NCBI GenBank assembly: GCA_041739465.1 | Contig: JBGSNX010000056.1 | Location: forward strand, 8,694-72,693 | Direction of reading: 5' to 3' | Origin: BOKV01 sp041739465 | Lineage (GTDB): Bacteria > Pseudomonadota > Alphaproteobacteria > Rhizobiales > Rhizobiaceae | DNA length: 64,000 nucleotides | In this document: positions 34,801 through 44,145 of the stretch, in pieces | Layout: the number at the start of each line of letters is the position of its first letter | Numbering within the stretch: position 1 is the first letter of the stretch | Translations under genes and position numbers: made by a program | Notes under the pieces: model-generated | Database searches by the model: none | What the model saw: the letters and a program-made list of their open reading frames with translations, nothing else | Told to the model about the DNA's origin: nothing

Positions 34801-36101
34801 TGAGCCACAGCACCAAAACCGCAAGTCGCAATGACTGGAACTCCTCTGTTCGCATTCACCGCACTGCGCTCACCGCGCCCGCCGGCAAACACGACAATGA
34901 CGGCTTTGCTGCTTATGACCTGAAAATAGCGGATGGAAAAATCGCTGCCGTCACGCCTGGCGATCCCGCAGCGGACCAGCGCGATTTCCACATTGCCACG
35001 CCGCTGTTCGTTGACTGCCACACCCATCTCGACAAGGGGCATATCTGGCCTCGCAATCCAAACCCCGATGGCTCTTTTATGGGCGCCCTGGAAACAGCCT
35101 CCGCCGACCGCATCGCCAACTGGTCGCCGTCTGATGTCGAAGCGAGAATGGAATTTGCGCTTAAATGCGCTTGGGTACACGGCACCAAGGCGATCCGCAC
35201 CCATCTCGACAGCGCCCCGCCTCAGGACAGGATTTCATGGCCTGTTTTCAACGCTGTTCGCGAGCGCTGGAAGGGCCGGATTGACCTGCAGGCGGCCTGC
35301 CTCTTTGGCATTGACCAGGCGCGTGACGACACATGGTTCAGATCGCTCGTTGCGCTGGTTAAAGACACCGGTGGGGTTCTTGGTGCTGTTACCTTCATGG
35401 TTCCCGACCTTGATGAATTGCTCGACAAAATGTTCCGCACTGCAATCGATCATGGGCTGGAACTGGACTTCCACGCTGATGAAACGGACGACGTCAATGC
35501 AGTTTCGCTGGAGCGGATAGCATCAGCCGCAGCGCGCCATCGGTACGAAGGCCGCATACTCGTTGGCCATTGCTGCTCTTTGGCCCGCCAACCCGATGAC
35601 GCGGTGAAACGCACGCTCGACAAGGTGGCAGCAGCGGGCATTTCCATTGTCTCCCTGCCAATGTGCAATCTTTACCTTCAGGACCGCCGGACAAATGCGA
35701 CCACGCCGCGCTGGCGCGGGGTGACTTTGATGCATGAGTTGAAAGCGCGCGGCGTCAATGTCTGCGTGGCTTCAGACAACACCCGAGACCCGTTCTATGC
35801 CTATGGCGATCTCGACATGCTTGAAACCTATCGCATGGCGACGCGGATCATTCATTTCGATCACCCGGTTGCCGATTGGCCTGCAACCGCCTTTGCAAAT
35901 CCGGCGCGGGCCATGGGCATCAATGCTGGCCTACTTGATCCCGGCATGCCCGCCGATTTCATCGCTTACAAAGCGCGTTCGCACAATGAATTGCTTTCGC
36001 GGCCATGGATGGACCGGGCCGTATACCGGGAAGGTATCCCGCAATCTGCCGCCTTGCCGCAATACAGTGAACTCGACCCGTTGATGGAGCCTTTGACATG
36101 A
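34800..36101 (+). CDS. Cytosine deaminase-like amidohydrolase
   Basis: 433 residues. Metal ligands and catalytic parts of the CodA group are present: DCHTHLDK near 69-76, IRTHLD near 125, DFHADETDD near 225, GHCCSLA near 254 and VASDNTRDPFYAYGDLDM near 320-338. CodA enzymes hydrolyse or deaminate cyclic amidines or ureas such as cytosine or isoguanine. The substrate is not set by these motifs. The 3' end overlaps the FAD gene by four bases. Confidence 0.85.
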   Translation: MSHSTKTASRNDWNSSVRIHRTALTAPAGKHDNDGFAAYDLKIADGKIAAVTPGDPAADQRDFHIATPLFVDCHTHLDKGHIWPRNPNPDGSFMGALETASADRIANWSPSDVEARMEFALKCAWVHGTKAIRTHLDSAPPQDRISWPVFNAVRERWKGRIDLQAACLFGIDQARDDTWFRSLVALVKDTGGVLGAVTFMVPDLDELLDKMFRTAIDHGLELDFHADETDDVNAVSLERIASAAARHRYEGRILVGHCCSLARQPDDAVKRTLDKVAAAGISIVSLPMCNLYLQDRRTNATTPRWRGVTLMHELKARGVNVCVASDNTRDPFYAYGDLDMLETYRMATRIIHFDHPVADWPATAFANPARAMGINAGLLDPGMPADFIAYKARSHNELLSRPWMDRAVYREGIPQSAALPQYSELDPLMEPLT

Positions 36102-37501
36102 GCAAGATCGCAGCGTTTCGCGCCGAAATCGCCGGCATCGCGGTCGAAGACAACCCGGCCATCGTCAAGCAGAAAAGCCGTGATTTTTACTGGTATTCGC
36201 ATGTGCTCAAGGAACGGCTTGACCATGTAACCGGTGACCTCGTGGTATCACCAAAAAACCAGGCCGAAGTCATCAAGGTGCTCAAGGCAGCCTACCGTCA
36301 TGAAATTCCGATAACTCCGCGCGGCACCGGCACCGGCAATTACGGGCAGGCCATGCCATTGTCCGGTGGGGTCGTGCTTTCGCTAGCTGACATGAACGAG
36401 ATCGTGTCGATTGCACCCGGTCGTGTGGTTTGCGGCCCCGGCGTTATTTGCTCCGATCTCGACAAAGCAGCCAAGGCCCATTCAGGGCAGGAACTGCGGC
36501 TGCACCCTTCAACCGCCCACACCGCCACCATCGGCGGTTTCATCGCCGGCGGTTCAGGCGGCGTTGGTTCGGTGCGCTGGGGCGGTCTTCGCGATTATGG
36601 CAATGTAATTCGCTTGCGCGTGGTCACCATGGAGGCCGAGCCGCGCATCCTGGATCTGACAGGCTCGGACCTGCACAAGGTCACGCATGCCTACGGTACC
36701 AACGGCATCATCACCGAAGTCGAGATGCCGTTGACCACCGCTTATGACTGGGTGGAAGTCATTTGCGTACATGACGATTTCATGGACAGCGTTCGCTTCA
36801 CCAACGCCGCAGCGCGCTCCGACGGCATGTTGCTGAAACTTGCAACCGTGGTCGCCGCACCAGCACCGCATGTCTATTTCAAACGGCACCAGAAATTTCT
36901 GGCTGAGGGCGACAATCTGTCGATTTTCATGGTGGCGCAGCAATCGCTGGATGCGTTCCGCACCTTTGCTTCAATCAACCGCGCACGTATCGCCTTCGAC
37001 AGTGCCGCGCTTTCGCCAGACGAACTCAAGGGTCTGCCGGCTGCCTTCGAACTGGCGTGGAACCACACCACACTGCGGGCTTTGCGGGTTGATCCGGCGA
37101 TCACCTATTTGCAGGTGCTCTATCCATTTCCAAACCATCTGGCGCTGGTCGAGAAACTGCATTCGATGTTTCCGGGCGAAGTGTGGGACCACCTCGAGTT
37201 CGTGCGCTTCGACGGCGACGTGACCTGTTTCGGCTTGCCGCTGGTGCGCTTCACCACCGAGAAGCGGCTTGATGAGATCATGGACATCTTCAACGCCAAT
37301 GGCGCGCCGATCTTCAATCCGCACCGCTACACTCTCGAAGAAGGCGGCATGAAGCAGACAGACGAAGCGCAACTGGCCTTCAAGCGCGAGGCCGATCCGA
37401 AGGGATTGCTCAATCCGGGCAAGATGATCGCGTGGGATGATCCCGATTATGATTATTCCGGCGGGGTCTGGCTGTTCAAGGGATTGCAGAAGGCAAGCTG
37501 A
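36098..37501 (+). CDS. FAD-linked oxidoreductase, GlcD/VAO type
   Basis: 467 residues. The PCMH FAD-binding domain covers about 40-220 (ITPRGTGTGNYGQAMPLSGG and the GGFIAGGSGGVGSVRWGGLRDYG loop), and the C-terminal FAD-oxidase domain closes with GLLNPGKMIAW. The family covers glycolate and D-lactate dehydrogenases and many hydroxy-acid or amine oxidising enzymes. Electrons would go to a quinone or carrier; two quinone-reductase-like genes follow. It overlaps the amidohydrolase at its start and sits 3 bp before the next gene. Confidence 0.85.
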   Translation: MSKIAAFRAEIAGIAVEDNPAIVKQKSRDFYWYSHVLKERLDHVTGDLVVSPKNQAEVIKVLKAAYRHEIPITPRGTGTGNYGQAMPLSGGVVLSLADMNEIVSIAPGRVVCGPGVICSDLDKAAKAHSGQELRLHPSTAHTATIGGFIAGGSGGVGSVRWGGLRDYGNVIRLRVVTMEAEPRILDLTGSDLHKVTHAYGTNGIITEVEMPLTTAYDWVEVICVHDDFMDSVRFTNAAARSDGMLLKLATVVAAPAPHVYFKRHQKFLAEGDNLSIFMVAQQSLDAFRTFASINRARIAFDSAALSPDELKGLPAAFELAWNHTTLRALRVDPAITYLQVLYPFPNHLALVEKLHSMFPGEVWDHLEFVRFDGDVTCFGLPLVRFTTEKRLDEIMDIFNANGAPIFNPHRYTLEEGGMKQTDEAQLAFKREADPKGLLNPGKMIAWDDPDYDYSGGVWLFKGLQKAS

Positions 37502-37504
37502 ACC

Positions 37505-38086
37505 ATGCGCGTGCTGTTGCTTCATGCTCACCCGGTCGCCGAAAGCTACAATGGCAGCCTGCACAGGCTGCTGCTCGAAAAGCTGCAGGCGAGCGGTCAC
37601 GAGGTCGATGATTGCGATCTTTACGCCGAGGATTTTGACCCGCGCCTGACGCGCGAAGAACGGCTCGCCTACCACGATGAGACCGTGAACCTTGAACCGG
37701 TGCGGGAACACGTCGAGCGGTTGCGCCGGGCAGAGGCTCTGGTCATGTCATACCCGGTGTGGAATTTCGGCTACCCGGCAATCCTCAAGGGATATTTCGA
37801 CCGTGTTTTCCTGCCGGGAGTTTCCTTCAAACTTGTGGATGGCAGGGTGCGTCCATCCCTGCATCACATCCGCAAGGTTGCCGTTGTAACAACCTACGGT
37901 GCTGCCAGATGGCGCGCCTTTGCGCTGGGCGATCCGCCAAGAAAGCTGGTGAAGCGGGTGATCAGGGTCCAAGTCAAGCCCGGAGCGCAATTGCACTATC
38001 TGGCGCACTACGACATGAACCGGTCTACGCCGCAATCGCGGTCTCATTTCATGGAAAAAGTTGGCCGCACGATGGATTCATTTTGA
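37505..38086 (+). CDS. NAD(P)H-quinone-type oxidoreductase, first paralogue
   Basis: 193 residues with a flavodoxin-like fold of the NQO/YwrO/MdaB family: VLLLHAHPVAESYNGSL at the N-terminus, then SYPVWNFGYPAILKGYFDRVF, which binds FMN or FAD. Such enzymes reduce quinones or other cyclic acceptors by two electrons. Its stop overlaps the start of a second copy of the same family by one base. Confidence 0.85.
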   Translation: MRVLLLHAHPVAESYNGSLHRLLLEKLQASGHEVDDCDLYAEDFDPRLTREERLAYHDETVNLEPVREHVERLRRAEALVMSYPVWNFGYPAILKGYFDRVFLPGVSFKLVDGRVRPSLHHIRKVAVVTTYGAARWRAFALGDPPRKLVKRVIRVQVKPGAQLHYLAHYDMNRSTPQSRSHFMEKVGRTMDSF

Positions 38087-38673
38087 TGCGCATTTTGCTA
38101 GTCTATTGCCATCCCGTGCCGGAAAGCTTTGCTGCCGCGTTGCGCGATGCCGCCCTCAAGGCGCTGACAGCGTCTGGTCACGAGGTGCGGCTGCTCGATC
38201 TGTATGCCGAGAATTTCGACCCTGTCATGCGGTGCGAGGAGCGACGGGCATACAACAACCCTCAGGACAATACCCACCCGCTGCCGCAGCACGCGGCGCA
38301 CCTTGCCTGGGCACAGGGAATTGTCTTTGTTTATCCAACCTGGTGGTACGGCCTGCCGGCCATGCTGAAGGGCTGGATTGACAGGGTCTGGACGCCTGAC
38401 CTGACCTTCGAAATATCCCCGGACAATGGCGCAATTCGTCCGCTGATGACACACATCAAGGCTGTAGGCATTGTCACCACCTGCGGCGCCCCGCGTTTGT
38501 GGTCCTACATGGTCGGCCATCCGGGAAAGCGCCTTATCCTGCGCGGCATGCGGGCCTTGTTTGCCCGCCGGTGCCGGACCTTCTTCATGGCCCACTACTT
38601 GATGGATGTATCGACACCGCAATCGCGCGCGGCTTTCCTGAACAAAGTAGAAGCAAAACTCTCGCGCTTTTGA
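38086..38673 (+). CDS. NAD(P)H-quinone-type oxidoreductase, second paralogue
   Basis: 195 residues starting at ATG 38086 inside TGATG. It is parallel to the preceding gene: ILLVYCHPVPESFAAAL near the start, YPTWWYGLPAMLKGWIDRVW for flavin contact, and the same MDVSTPQSRAAF tail motif. The two proteins look like diverged tandem duplicates and could form a heterodimer, with one possibly specific for the product of the upstream oxidoreductase. It is the last gene of the operon; a weak stem CCAGCT/AGCTGG is at 38685-38699. Confidence 0.85.
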   Translation: MRILLVYCHPVPESFAAALRDAALKALTASGHEVRLLDLYAENFDPVMRCEERRAYNNPQDNTHPLPQHAAHLAWAQGIVFVYPTWWYGLPAMLKGWIDRVWTPDLTFEISPDNGAIRPLMTHIKAVGIVTTCGAPRLWSYMVGHPGKRLILRGMRALFARRCRTFFMAHYLMDVSTPQSRAAFLNKVEAKLSRF

Positions 38674-38715
38674 AACCAAAGACTCCAGCTGAAAGCTGGC
38701 GTCATGATGGCTTTC

Positions 38716-41700
38716 CTATTCCGCAGCCTTCAGACCGCCCCGCTCACGCCTGCGCGGCATTGCAGAAGCTTCCAGCGAGGCAAGGCGGCGGCGCAGATGT
38801 TCAATGTCGCCTTCGGTCTCGTTGAGGGCGAGCCGGTTTTGTTCAATTGCCTCAACCAGAACATGCGCGGCTGGTTCTGCCGGTTCTTCTTCCTTGGGTC
38901 CGATGAACTTGCTGAACACCCAGCCCAGAACCCGCGAAACATCGTCCATGATCAGGTAGAACGACGGTACCACCACAAGGCTGAGCACTGTCGAAACGAT
39001 GATGCCACCGATAACCGCTGTTGCCATCGGCGCACGGAAAGAACCGCCTTCGCCAACACCCAGCGCGGAAGGCAACATACCTGCCGACATCGCAATCGAC
39101 GTCATGACGATTGGGCGGGCACGCTTGCGGCCAGCTTCCATCATTGCGTCAAAGCGGTTGAGGCCGCGATGGATCATCTCGATCGCAAAATCGACCAGCA
39201 GGATGGCATTCTTGGTCACAATGCCCATCAGCATCAGGATGCCGATAAGAACAGGCATGGAGAGCGGATTGCCAGTGATGATCAGCGCTGCAGCAACGCC
39301 GCCAATGGCAAGCGGTAGCGAGAACAGAATAGTGAATGGCTGAATCACGTTCTTGAACAACAGGATCAAGACAGTCAAAACCAGCATCAGCCCAAGGATC
39401 ATTGCCTGAACAAAACTTGACATCAGTTCGTTCTGGATTTCTGCGTCCCCGGTTTCAGCCACCCGCACGCCGGCTGGAAGATCAACCGATGCGGCAACTT
39501 CCTTGAAGCGTGCCGACGCGGTGTCGAGCGCGACACCTACCGGAAGGTTGGCGCCGATGGTTGCCTTGCGTTGGCGGTTGAGCCGGTCGATCTTGCTGGG
39601 CCCCTGGGCAATCCTGATATCGGCAACCGCTGAAAGCGGCACGCTGCTGCCATCCTTGGTTGGCACGCGCAGAACCGAGATCCGGCTTATGTCAGAACGC
39701 AGGTCACGGTCGAGCTGCACCCGGACCGGGATAAGCCGGTTGTCGATGGACAGCTTGGCCAGCGCCGCATCACCGTCACCGATGGTGGCAACGCGCACGG
39801 TCTCAGATATCGCCGCCGTGGTCACGCCCAGCCGTGCAGCCTGTTCAGTGCGCGGCACGATCTGTACTTCTGGACGCGGCAATGCGCCTGAAGAACTGAC
39901 ATACTCAAGCACATCTTCGCCGCGCAACCGGCTTTCCAGCCGCGCCACTGCAATGTTGAGGTCTTCCTCGTTTTCCGAAAGCACGTTGAAGGAAATGTCG
40001 CGCTCGCCTCTGTCGTTGAGTTTGAAGCCGCGAACGTCAGGCACAGTCGCCATCAATTCAAAAACTTCCTTCTCGATATCCGACTGCGGACGCACTCGGC
40101 CCTGCGCAACCAGCGGCGGCAGGATCGCATCGAGGAATGGCAGCTCTTCACGCAAGCCGCGCCGAACCTTGTTGACCAGCGAATGGTCAAGCTTTTCAAG
40201 AACAAGTGTCACCGCAGCGCGCCGAATGTCGAGATCGCCGGTTGGCGATGCGCCACCAAGCACAAAGATGTTCTCGATGCCGTCGACATCCTTCAACATC
40301 GAATAGATCTTATTCGCTGCGTCATCGGTGTCCTTGAGCTTGGACCCCGGCGGCAGCTCCACGCTGATCGAGATGCGCGAAACGTCTTCCGGCGGGATGA
40401 AGCTGCCTGGAACCTTCAGCATGAAGTACATCGAGACAATGAATATGCCGATGGCGGCGGCCAGTGTCCCGTAATAGTTCGGAATCCAGATACCGTGCTC
40501 TTTTGTCTCGATGCGTCTTTTGGTGAACGGCAGCGGCATTGATACCGCCGGAATGCTCACACCAGGTATGCGCCAAGTCTTCAAAGTGAAGCCGATCAGG
40601 GCGGTATACCCGCGCATGATCCAGCCTTCCTTTTCCTCTTCTTCGTGCGCATCACTTGCACGCATCAGGTACGCCGCCATCATCGGCGTGATCAAGCGGG
40701 CGACCAGCAGCGAAAACAGGACCGCAAGCGCGACCGTGATGCCGAATTGGCGGAAATACTGGCCGGGAATGCCGGCCATGAAGGACACCGGCACAAACAC
40801 TGCGACAATGGTGAATGTGGTCGCGATGACCGCAAGGCCGATTTCATCCGCCGCTTCAATGGAAGCACGGTATGGCGTCTTGCCCATTCGCATGTGCCGG
40901 GCGATGTTTTCGATCTCTACAATGGCATCATCAACCAGAATCCCGGTCGCCAGCGTCATAGCCAGAAAGCTGACGAGGTTCAAAGAGAACCCGAGCATGT
41001 CCATGACCCAGAAGGTCGGAAATGCAGACAGCGGAATGGCAACCGCAGTGATCAGTGTCGCCCGCCAGTTCCGCAGGAACAGGAACACCACGATGACGGC
41101 CAGCAGCGCACCTTCGATCAGGGTATGCAACGCTGCTTCATAGTTTCCGTAGGTGTAAAAAACGGTGTCATCGACCGGCGATATCAGGATGTCCGGATTT
41201 TCGGCCCTGATCTTTTCCAATTGCGCATTGACGACCTCGGCAACGCTGACTTCGCTGGCGCCCTTGGCGCGGAAGACTGAGAACGTGACCACCTGGTCGC
41301 CGTTGAAGCGCGAGAAGGAGCGCAATTCTTCAAAGGTGTCACTGATGCGCCCAAGATCACGCAACTTCACATACCGGCCCGAGGGCAGTGAAATCGTGGT
41401 TTCGGCAAGCTTCTGGGCAGATTCAGCATCGCCAAGCGTGCGGATTGCCTGTTCCTGCGAACCAAGTTCACTGCGTCCAGACCCAAGGTCAGCATTGGTC
41501 GCACGCACCTGACGGTTCACGTCAGCTGCGGTGATGCCATAGGCCGCAAGTTTTGTTTCGTTGAGCTCAACCCGAATTTCACGGTCGGCTCCGCCATAGC
41601 GGTCTATGCGGCCAATGCCGCGCTCGCCTTGAAGGACGCGCTTGACCTTGTCGTCAACGAACCAGGAAAGCTCTTCAATCGAAAGATTGGGTGAAGCGAC

Positions 41701-42126
41701 CGCAAAGGTCATGATCGCTTGGCCTTCGACGTCGATGCGCGTGACGATGGGTGCTTCCACGTCGCCCGGCAGATCCCCAATGATCTGGTCGATCGCATCC
41801 TTCACGTCCTGCACCGCCTTGTCGGTCGGCACTTCCATGCGAAATTCGACAGCCGTTACCGTGCGTCCGTCGCTGACGGTGGAGATGACGTTTTTGACCC
41901 CGGTAAGGCCTGCCACCGCGTCTTCAATTTCCTTGGTAACCTGCTTTTCCAGTTCAGCTGGGGCCGAACCGTTTTGCGCAGTTGTCACTGCTACCAGTGG
42001 CACGTCGATGTTCGGAAACCGGGTGATCGGCAGCGCGTTGAAAGACTGCCATCCCAGAACCATGAGCATGAAGAATGCCAGGATCGGTGCAATCGGATTG
42101 CGGATGGACCAGGCGGAAAAATTCAT
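38716..42126 (-). CDS. RND efflux permease, HAE-1 type
   Basis: 1136 residues with twelve helices. Proton relay residues are visible: Asp-Asp in ILVDDAIVEIENIAR (TM4) and Lys in MGIVTKNAILLVDFA (TM10). A charged insert (AHEEEEKEGW) follows TM6, and the C-terminus ends in a coiled-coil rich in Leu and Arg (about 1085-1136). It exports toxic or hydrophobic compounds with an adaptor protein (9 bp upstream) and an outer-membrane channel not in view. A TetR repressor heads the operon. Confidence 0.92.
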   Translation of the reverse strand: MNFSAWSIRNPIAPILAFFMLMVLGWQSFNALPITRFPNIDVPLVAVTTAQNGSAPAELEKQVTKEIEDAVAGLTGVKNVISTVSDGRTVTAVEFRMEVPTDKAVQDVKDAIDQIIGDLPGDVEAPIVTRIDVEGQAIMTFAVASPNLSIEELSWFVDDKVKRVLQGERGIGRIDRYGGADREIRVELNETKLAAYGITAADVNRQVRATNADLGSGRSELGSQEQAIRTLGDAESAQKLAETTISLPSGRYVKLRDLGRISDTFEELRSFSRFNGDQVVTFSVFRAKGASEVSVAEVVNAQLEKIRAENPDILISPVDDTVFYTYGNYEAALHTLIEGALLAVIVVFLFLRNWRATLITAVAIPLSAFPTFWVMDMLGFSLNLVSFLAMTLATGILVDDAIVEIENIARHMRMGKTPYRASIEAADEIGLAVIATTFTIVAVFVPVSFMAGIPGQYFRQFGITVALAVLFSLLVARLITPMMAAYLMRASDAHEEEEKEGWIMRGYTALIGFTLKTWRIPGVSIPAVSMPLPFTKRRIETKEHGIWIPNYYGTLAAAIGIFIVSMYFMLKVPGSFIPPEDVSRISISVELPPGSKLKDTDDAANKIYSMLKDVDGIENIFVLGGASPTGDLDIRRAAVTLVLEKLDHSLVNKVRRGLREELPFLDAILPPLVAQGRVRPQSDIEKEVFELMATVPDVRGFKLNDRGERDISFNVLSENEEDLNIAVARLESRLRGEDVLEYVSSSGALPRPEVQIVPRTEQAARLGVTTAAISETVRVATIGDGDAALAKLSIDNRLIPVRVQLDRDLRSDISRISVLRVPTKDGSSVPLSAVADIRIAQGPSKIDRLNRQRKATIGANLPVGVALDTASARFKEVAASVDLPAGVRVAETGDAEIQNELMSSFVQAMILGLMLVLTVLILLFKNVIQPFTILFSLPLAIGGVAAALIITGNPLSMPVLIGILMLMGIVTKNAILLVDFAIEMIHRGLNRFDAMMEAGRKRARPIVMTSIAMSAGMLPSALGVGEGGSFRAPMATAVIGGIIVSTVLSLVVVPSFYLIMDDVSRVLGWVFSKFIGPKEEEPAEPAAHVLVEAIEQNRLALNETEGDIEHLRRRLASLEASAMPRRRERGGLKAAE

Positions 42127-42135
42127 CGTTAAATC

Positions 42136-43326
42136 CTAGTTCGAAACCGTTGAAGACGCATTCATCATCACCGGGCTGATCCGGTCCCCGTCGCGCACAA
42201 ACGCACCGGCCTTGGCCACAACGACATCTCCCGGTGCCAAACCCGAGACGATCTCGACCATGTCATTTTCGACGATACCAACTGTAACCTTCGTTTCAGT
42301 GACACGGCCGTCTTTTTCCAGAAGAACGGTCGAGCCGGATGACCCGATTCCGACAGCAGACATTGGCAGCACAATCGCCTCTTTGCTCTGTGTCACGATG
42401 TCCGCTTCAACGAACACACCCCAGCGAATGTTCGCCTGATTTTCGATAGCGATGCGAACTTTTCCAAGTCGCGTGGTCGGGCTGACTGTAGGTTCAACAA
42501 GGCGCACGGTTCCTTCAATCGGCTCGGCCATGCCGGCAATGCGCAGACTGGCTTTTTGCCCCTCGACGAGACGCATCATGTCCTGCTCGGCAACTTCGGC
42601 ACGCAACTCAAGCAAGCCGTCACGAACCAGCATGAACATTGGCTTGCCAGCAGCGCTGGCAATTGACCCAACCATGACATTTCGCTCAACCACGCGGCCA
42701 GCCACCGGGGATTTGATGTCCGTACGCGCAAGCTTCAGTTCGATGTCCGCTAGCTGGGCGTCGGCAACCTTCAACTGCGCTTCGGCAGATTTCCGCGACT
42801 GTTCAGCAGCGTTCACCCGTGCCATCGCGCCTTCGGCGCTGGCGGACGCCTGGTCAGCGGTTGACTTGGAAGAGATGCCCTTGCTCGAAAGCGTTGTTGC
42901 CCGGTCGCGCACCCTTACCGCTTCGTCGGCGGCAGCCTTGGCTTCCACTTCCTGGGCTTTGGCCTGCGCAATCAATGCCTCCGCCGCAGCGCGCGAGGCT
43001 TCCAGCTGACTTTTTTGCAACAGCAATGTCGAAGGCGACAGCCGTGCCACGACATCTCCGGCGTTCACATAAGCGCCAACATCGACATTGAGCGCGTCAA
43101 TCGCCTGGCCCTCGATCTGGGGCTGAATGAACACCTGCTCCACCGGCTCGATGGTTCCAGATGCCTTCACCCGGTCGATGATCACCGATTTCTTTGCTGC
43201 AACCACCGTAATGGCAGGCGCTTGCGCAACACTGGCCTTCGGTTTTTCCGGAACGCTTGCAGCCAAAGCCGGCACGGCAATCAGCGATGCCAGAACTGTT
43301 GCTGCGGTGAATGTGCTAGCGCGCAT
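42136..43326 (-). CDS. RND efflux periplasmic adaptor (membrane-fusion protein)
   Basis: About 396 residues from the ATG at 43326; a longer frame reaches 43368 inside the TetR gene. A signal peptide covers residues 1-24. The mature protein has a biotinyl-lipoyl half-motif, a long coiled-coil hairpin rich in Ala (about 95-185) with the AEGAMARVNAAEQ segment, then beta-barrel parts. It bridges the RND permease to an outer-membrane channel. The start codon lies four bases after the TetR stop, so the three genes are one transcript. Confidence 0.88.
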   Translation of the reverse strand: MRASTFTAATVLASLIAVPALAASVPEKPKASVAQAPAITVVAAKKSVIIDRVKASGTIEPVEQVFIQPQIEGQAIDALNVDVGAYVNAGDVVARLSPSTLLLQKSQLEASRAAAEALIAQAKAQEVEAKAAADEAVRVRDRATTLSSKGISSKSTADQASASAEGAMARVNAAEQSRKSAEAQLKVADAQLADIELKLARTDIKSPVAGRVVERNVMVGSIASAAGKPMFMLVRDGLLELRAEVAEQDMMRLVEGQKASLRIAGMAEPIEGTVRLVEPTVSPTTRLGKVRIAIENQANIRWGVFVEADIVTQSKEAIVLPMSAVGIGSSGSTVLLEKDGRVTETKVTVGIVENDMVEIVSGLAPGDVVVAKAGAFVRDGDRISPVMMNASSTVSN

Positions 43327-43330
43327 AGGA

Positions 43331-43987
43331 TCAAACCATTCTTTGTAAGGAGGGAGCATCGGTGTCATGTTCTTTCACCATGCTGTTTACGGCGTTTTCG
43401 ATAACTCCGATCACCAGCAATTCCAGCTTCGGGTTTTTTTCACAACCGCCCCACGCCTCTTCGCGCGAGCGGTTGATGGAATATGCATTGATCAAAAGGA
43501 AGATCAGCTTGGCTTGTGCTGCAAATCGGCTTTCTGCTTCATCTTCGCTGATTTGCAAGAGATGGGCGAAAAACCCGACGATGTTGCGGCAGATTTGCGT
43601 CTCTACCTGCTTCAGTACCATGGCAATTTCCGGGCGGCGAAAGGCAGTAGCCTCAATCTCCGCCCATATTGGACCCTTGGCACAGTCGACATTTTCCACG
43701 TGCTTGCGAATAAGTTCCCGCACGGCCAATTGCGGGTCCTCGGCAGTTCGTATCCGCTGAAAATCAAGTTCCGCTTCGGCAAGGTTGCGGTGCACCAGTG
43801 CCTCGATGATTGCCGCCTTGGACGGAAAATACCGGTAAAAATTGCCCGCGCTCATGGAAGCAGCCCGCGCCAGATCCTGCATGGACGCGCCGTCAAAGCC
43901 CTTTTGCGAAAACACGTCCTTGATGAGGTCAAGGATTTCATGTGTCCGGATATCTGGCGCGGTGGTTACAAGTTCCAAGGCTGGCAA
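43331..43987 (-). CDS. TetR/AcrR-family repressor of the RND pump
   Basis: 218 residues. The HTH is at about 18-62 (HEILDLIKDVFSQKGF, then MSAGNFYRYFPSK), followed by a helical ligand domain with several aromatic and Cys residues. It is followed directly by the adaptor and permease genes and preceded by a 16-bp palindrome. It therefore very probably represses its own operon until a pump substrate binds. The inducer cannot be read from sequence. Confidence 0.92.
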   Translation of the reverse strand: MPALELVTTAPDIRTHEILDLIKDVFSQKGFDGASMQDLARAASMSAGNFYRYFPSKAAIIEALVHRNLAEAELDFQRIRTAEDPQLAVRELIRKHVENVDCAKGPIWAEIEATAFRRPEIAMVLKQVETQICRNIVGFFAHLLQISEDEAESRFAAQAKLIFLLINAYSINRSREEAWGGCEKNPKLELLVIGVIENAVNSMVKEHDTDAPSLQRMV

Positions 43988-44019
43988 ATCTCGGTTGGAT
44001 CAACTACGCCAATATATGA

Positions 44020-44035
44020 GAATGAACGTTCATTC
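44020..44035. promoter_or_regulatory. 16-bp palindromic TetR operator
   Basis: GAATGAACGTTCATTC is a perfect palindrome 33-48 bp before the TetR start. The layout (TGAACGTTCA core) matches operators of AcrR/NfxB-like repressors that control RND pumps. It should be the binding site of the protein encoded at 43331-43987. Confidence 0.85.
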
Positions 44036-44145
44036 ATCAATGCCTGTAACAGAAATTGATCACAGCGTGAATCAATCGACAACAGGAGGCAAATTCCGTG
44101 GCCAATGCCCCGAAATGCCAGATGCAAACCGCACTCAGTGCTTTT

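Noticed and set aside
38685..38699. CCAGCT/AGCTGG stem after the second quinone reductase
   Set aside because: A six-base stem with a three-base loop and no T run is not a convincing terminator.
44131..44141. GCACTCAGTGC stem followed by T5 on the plus strand
   Set aside because: Only 5 bp of stem with a one-base centre, and there is no plus-strand gene before it; too weak to call a terminator.
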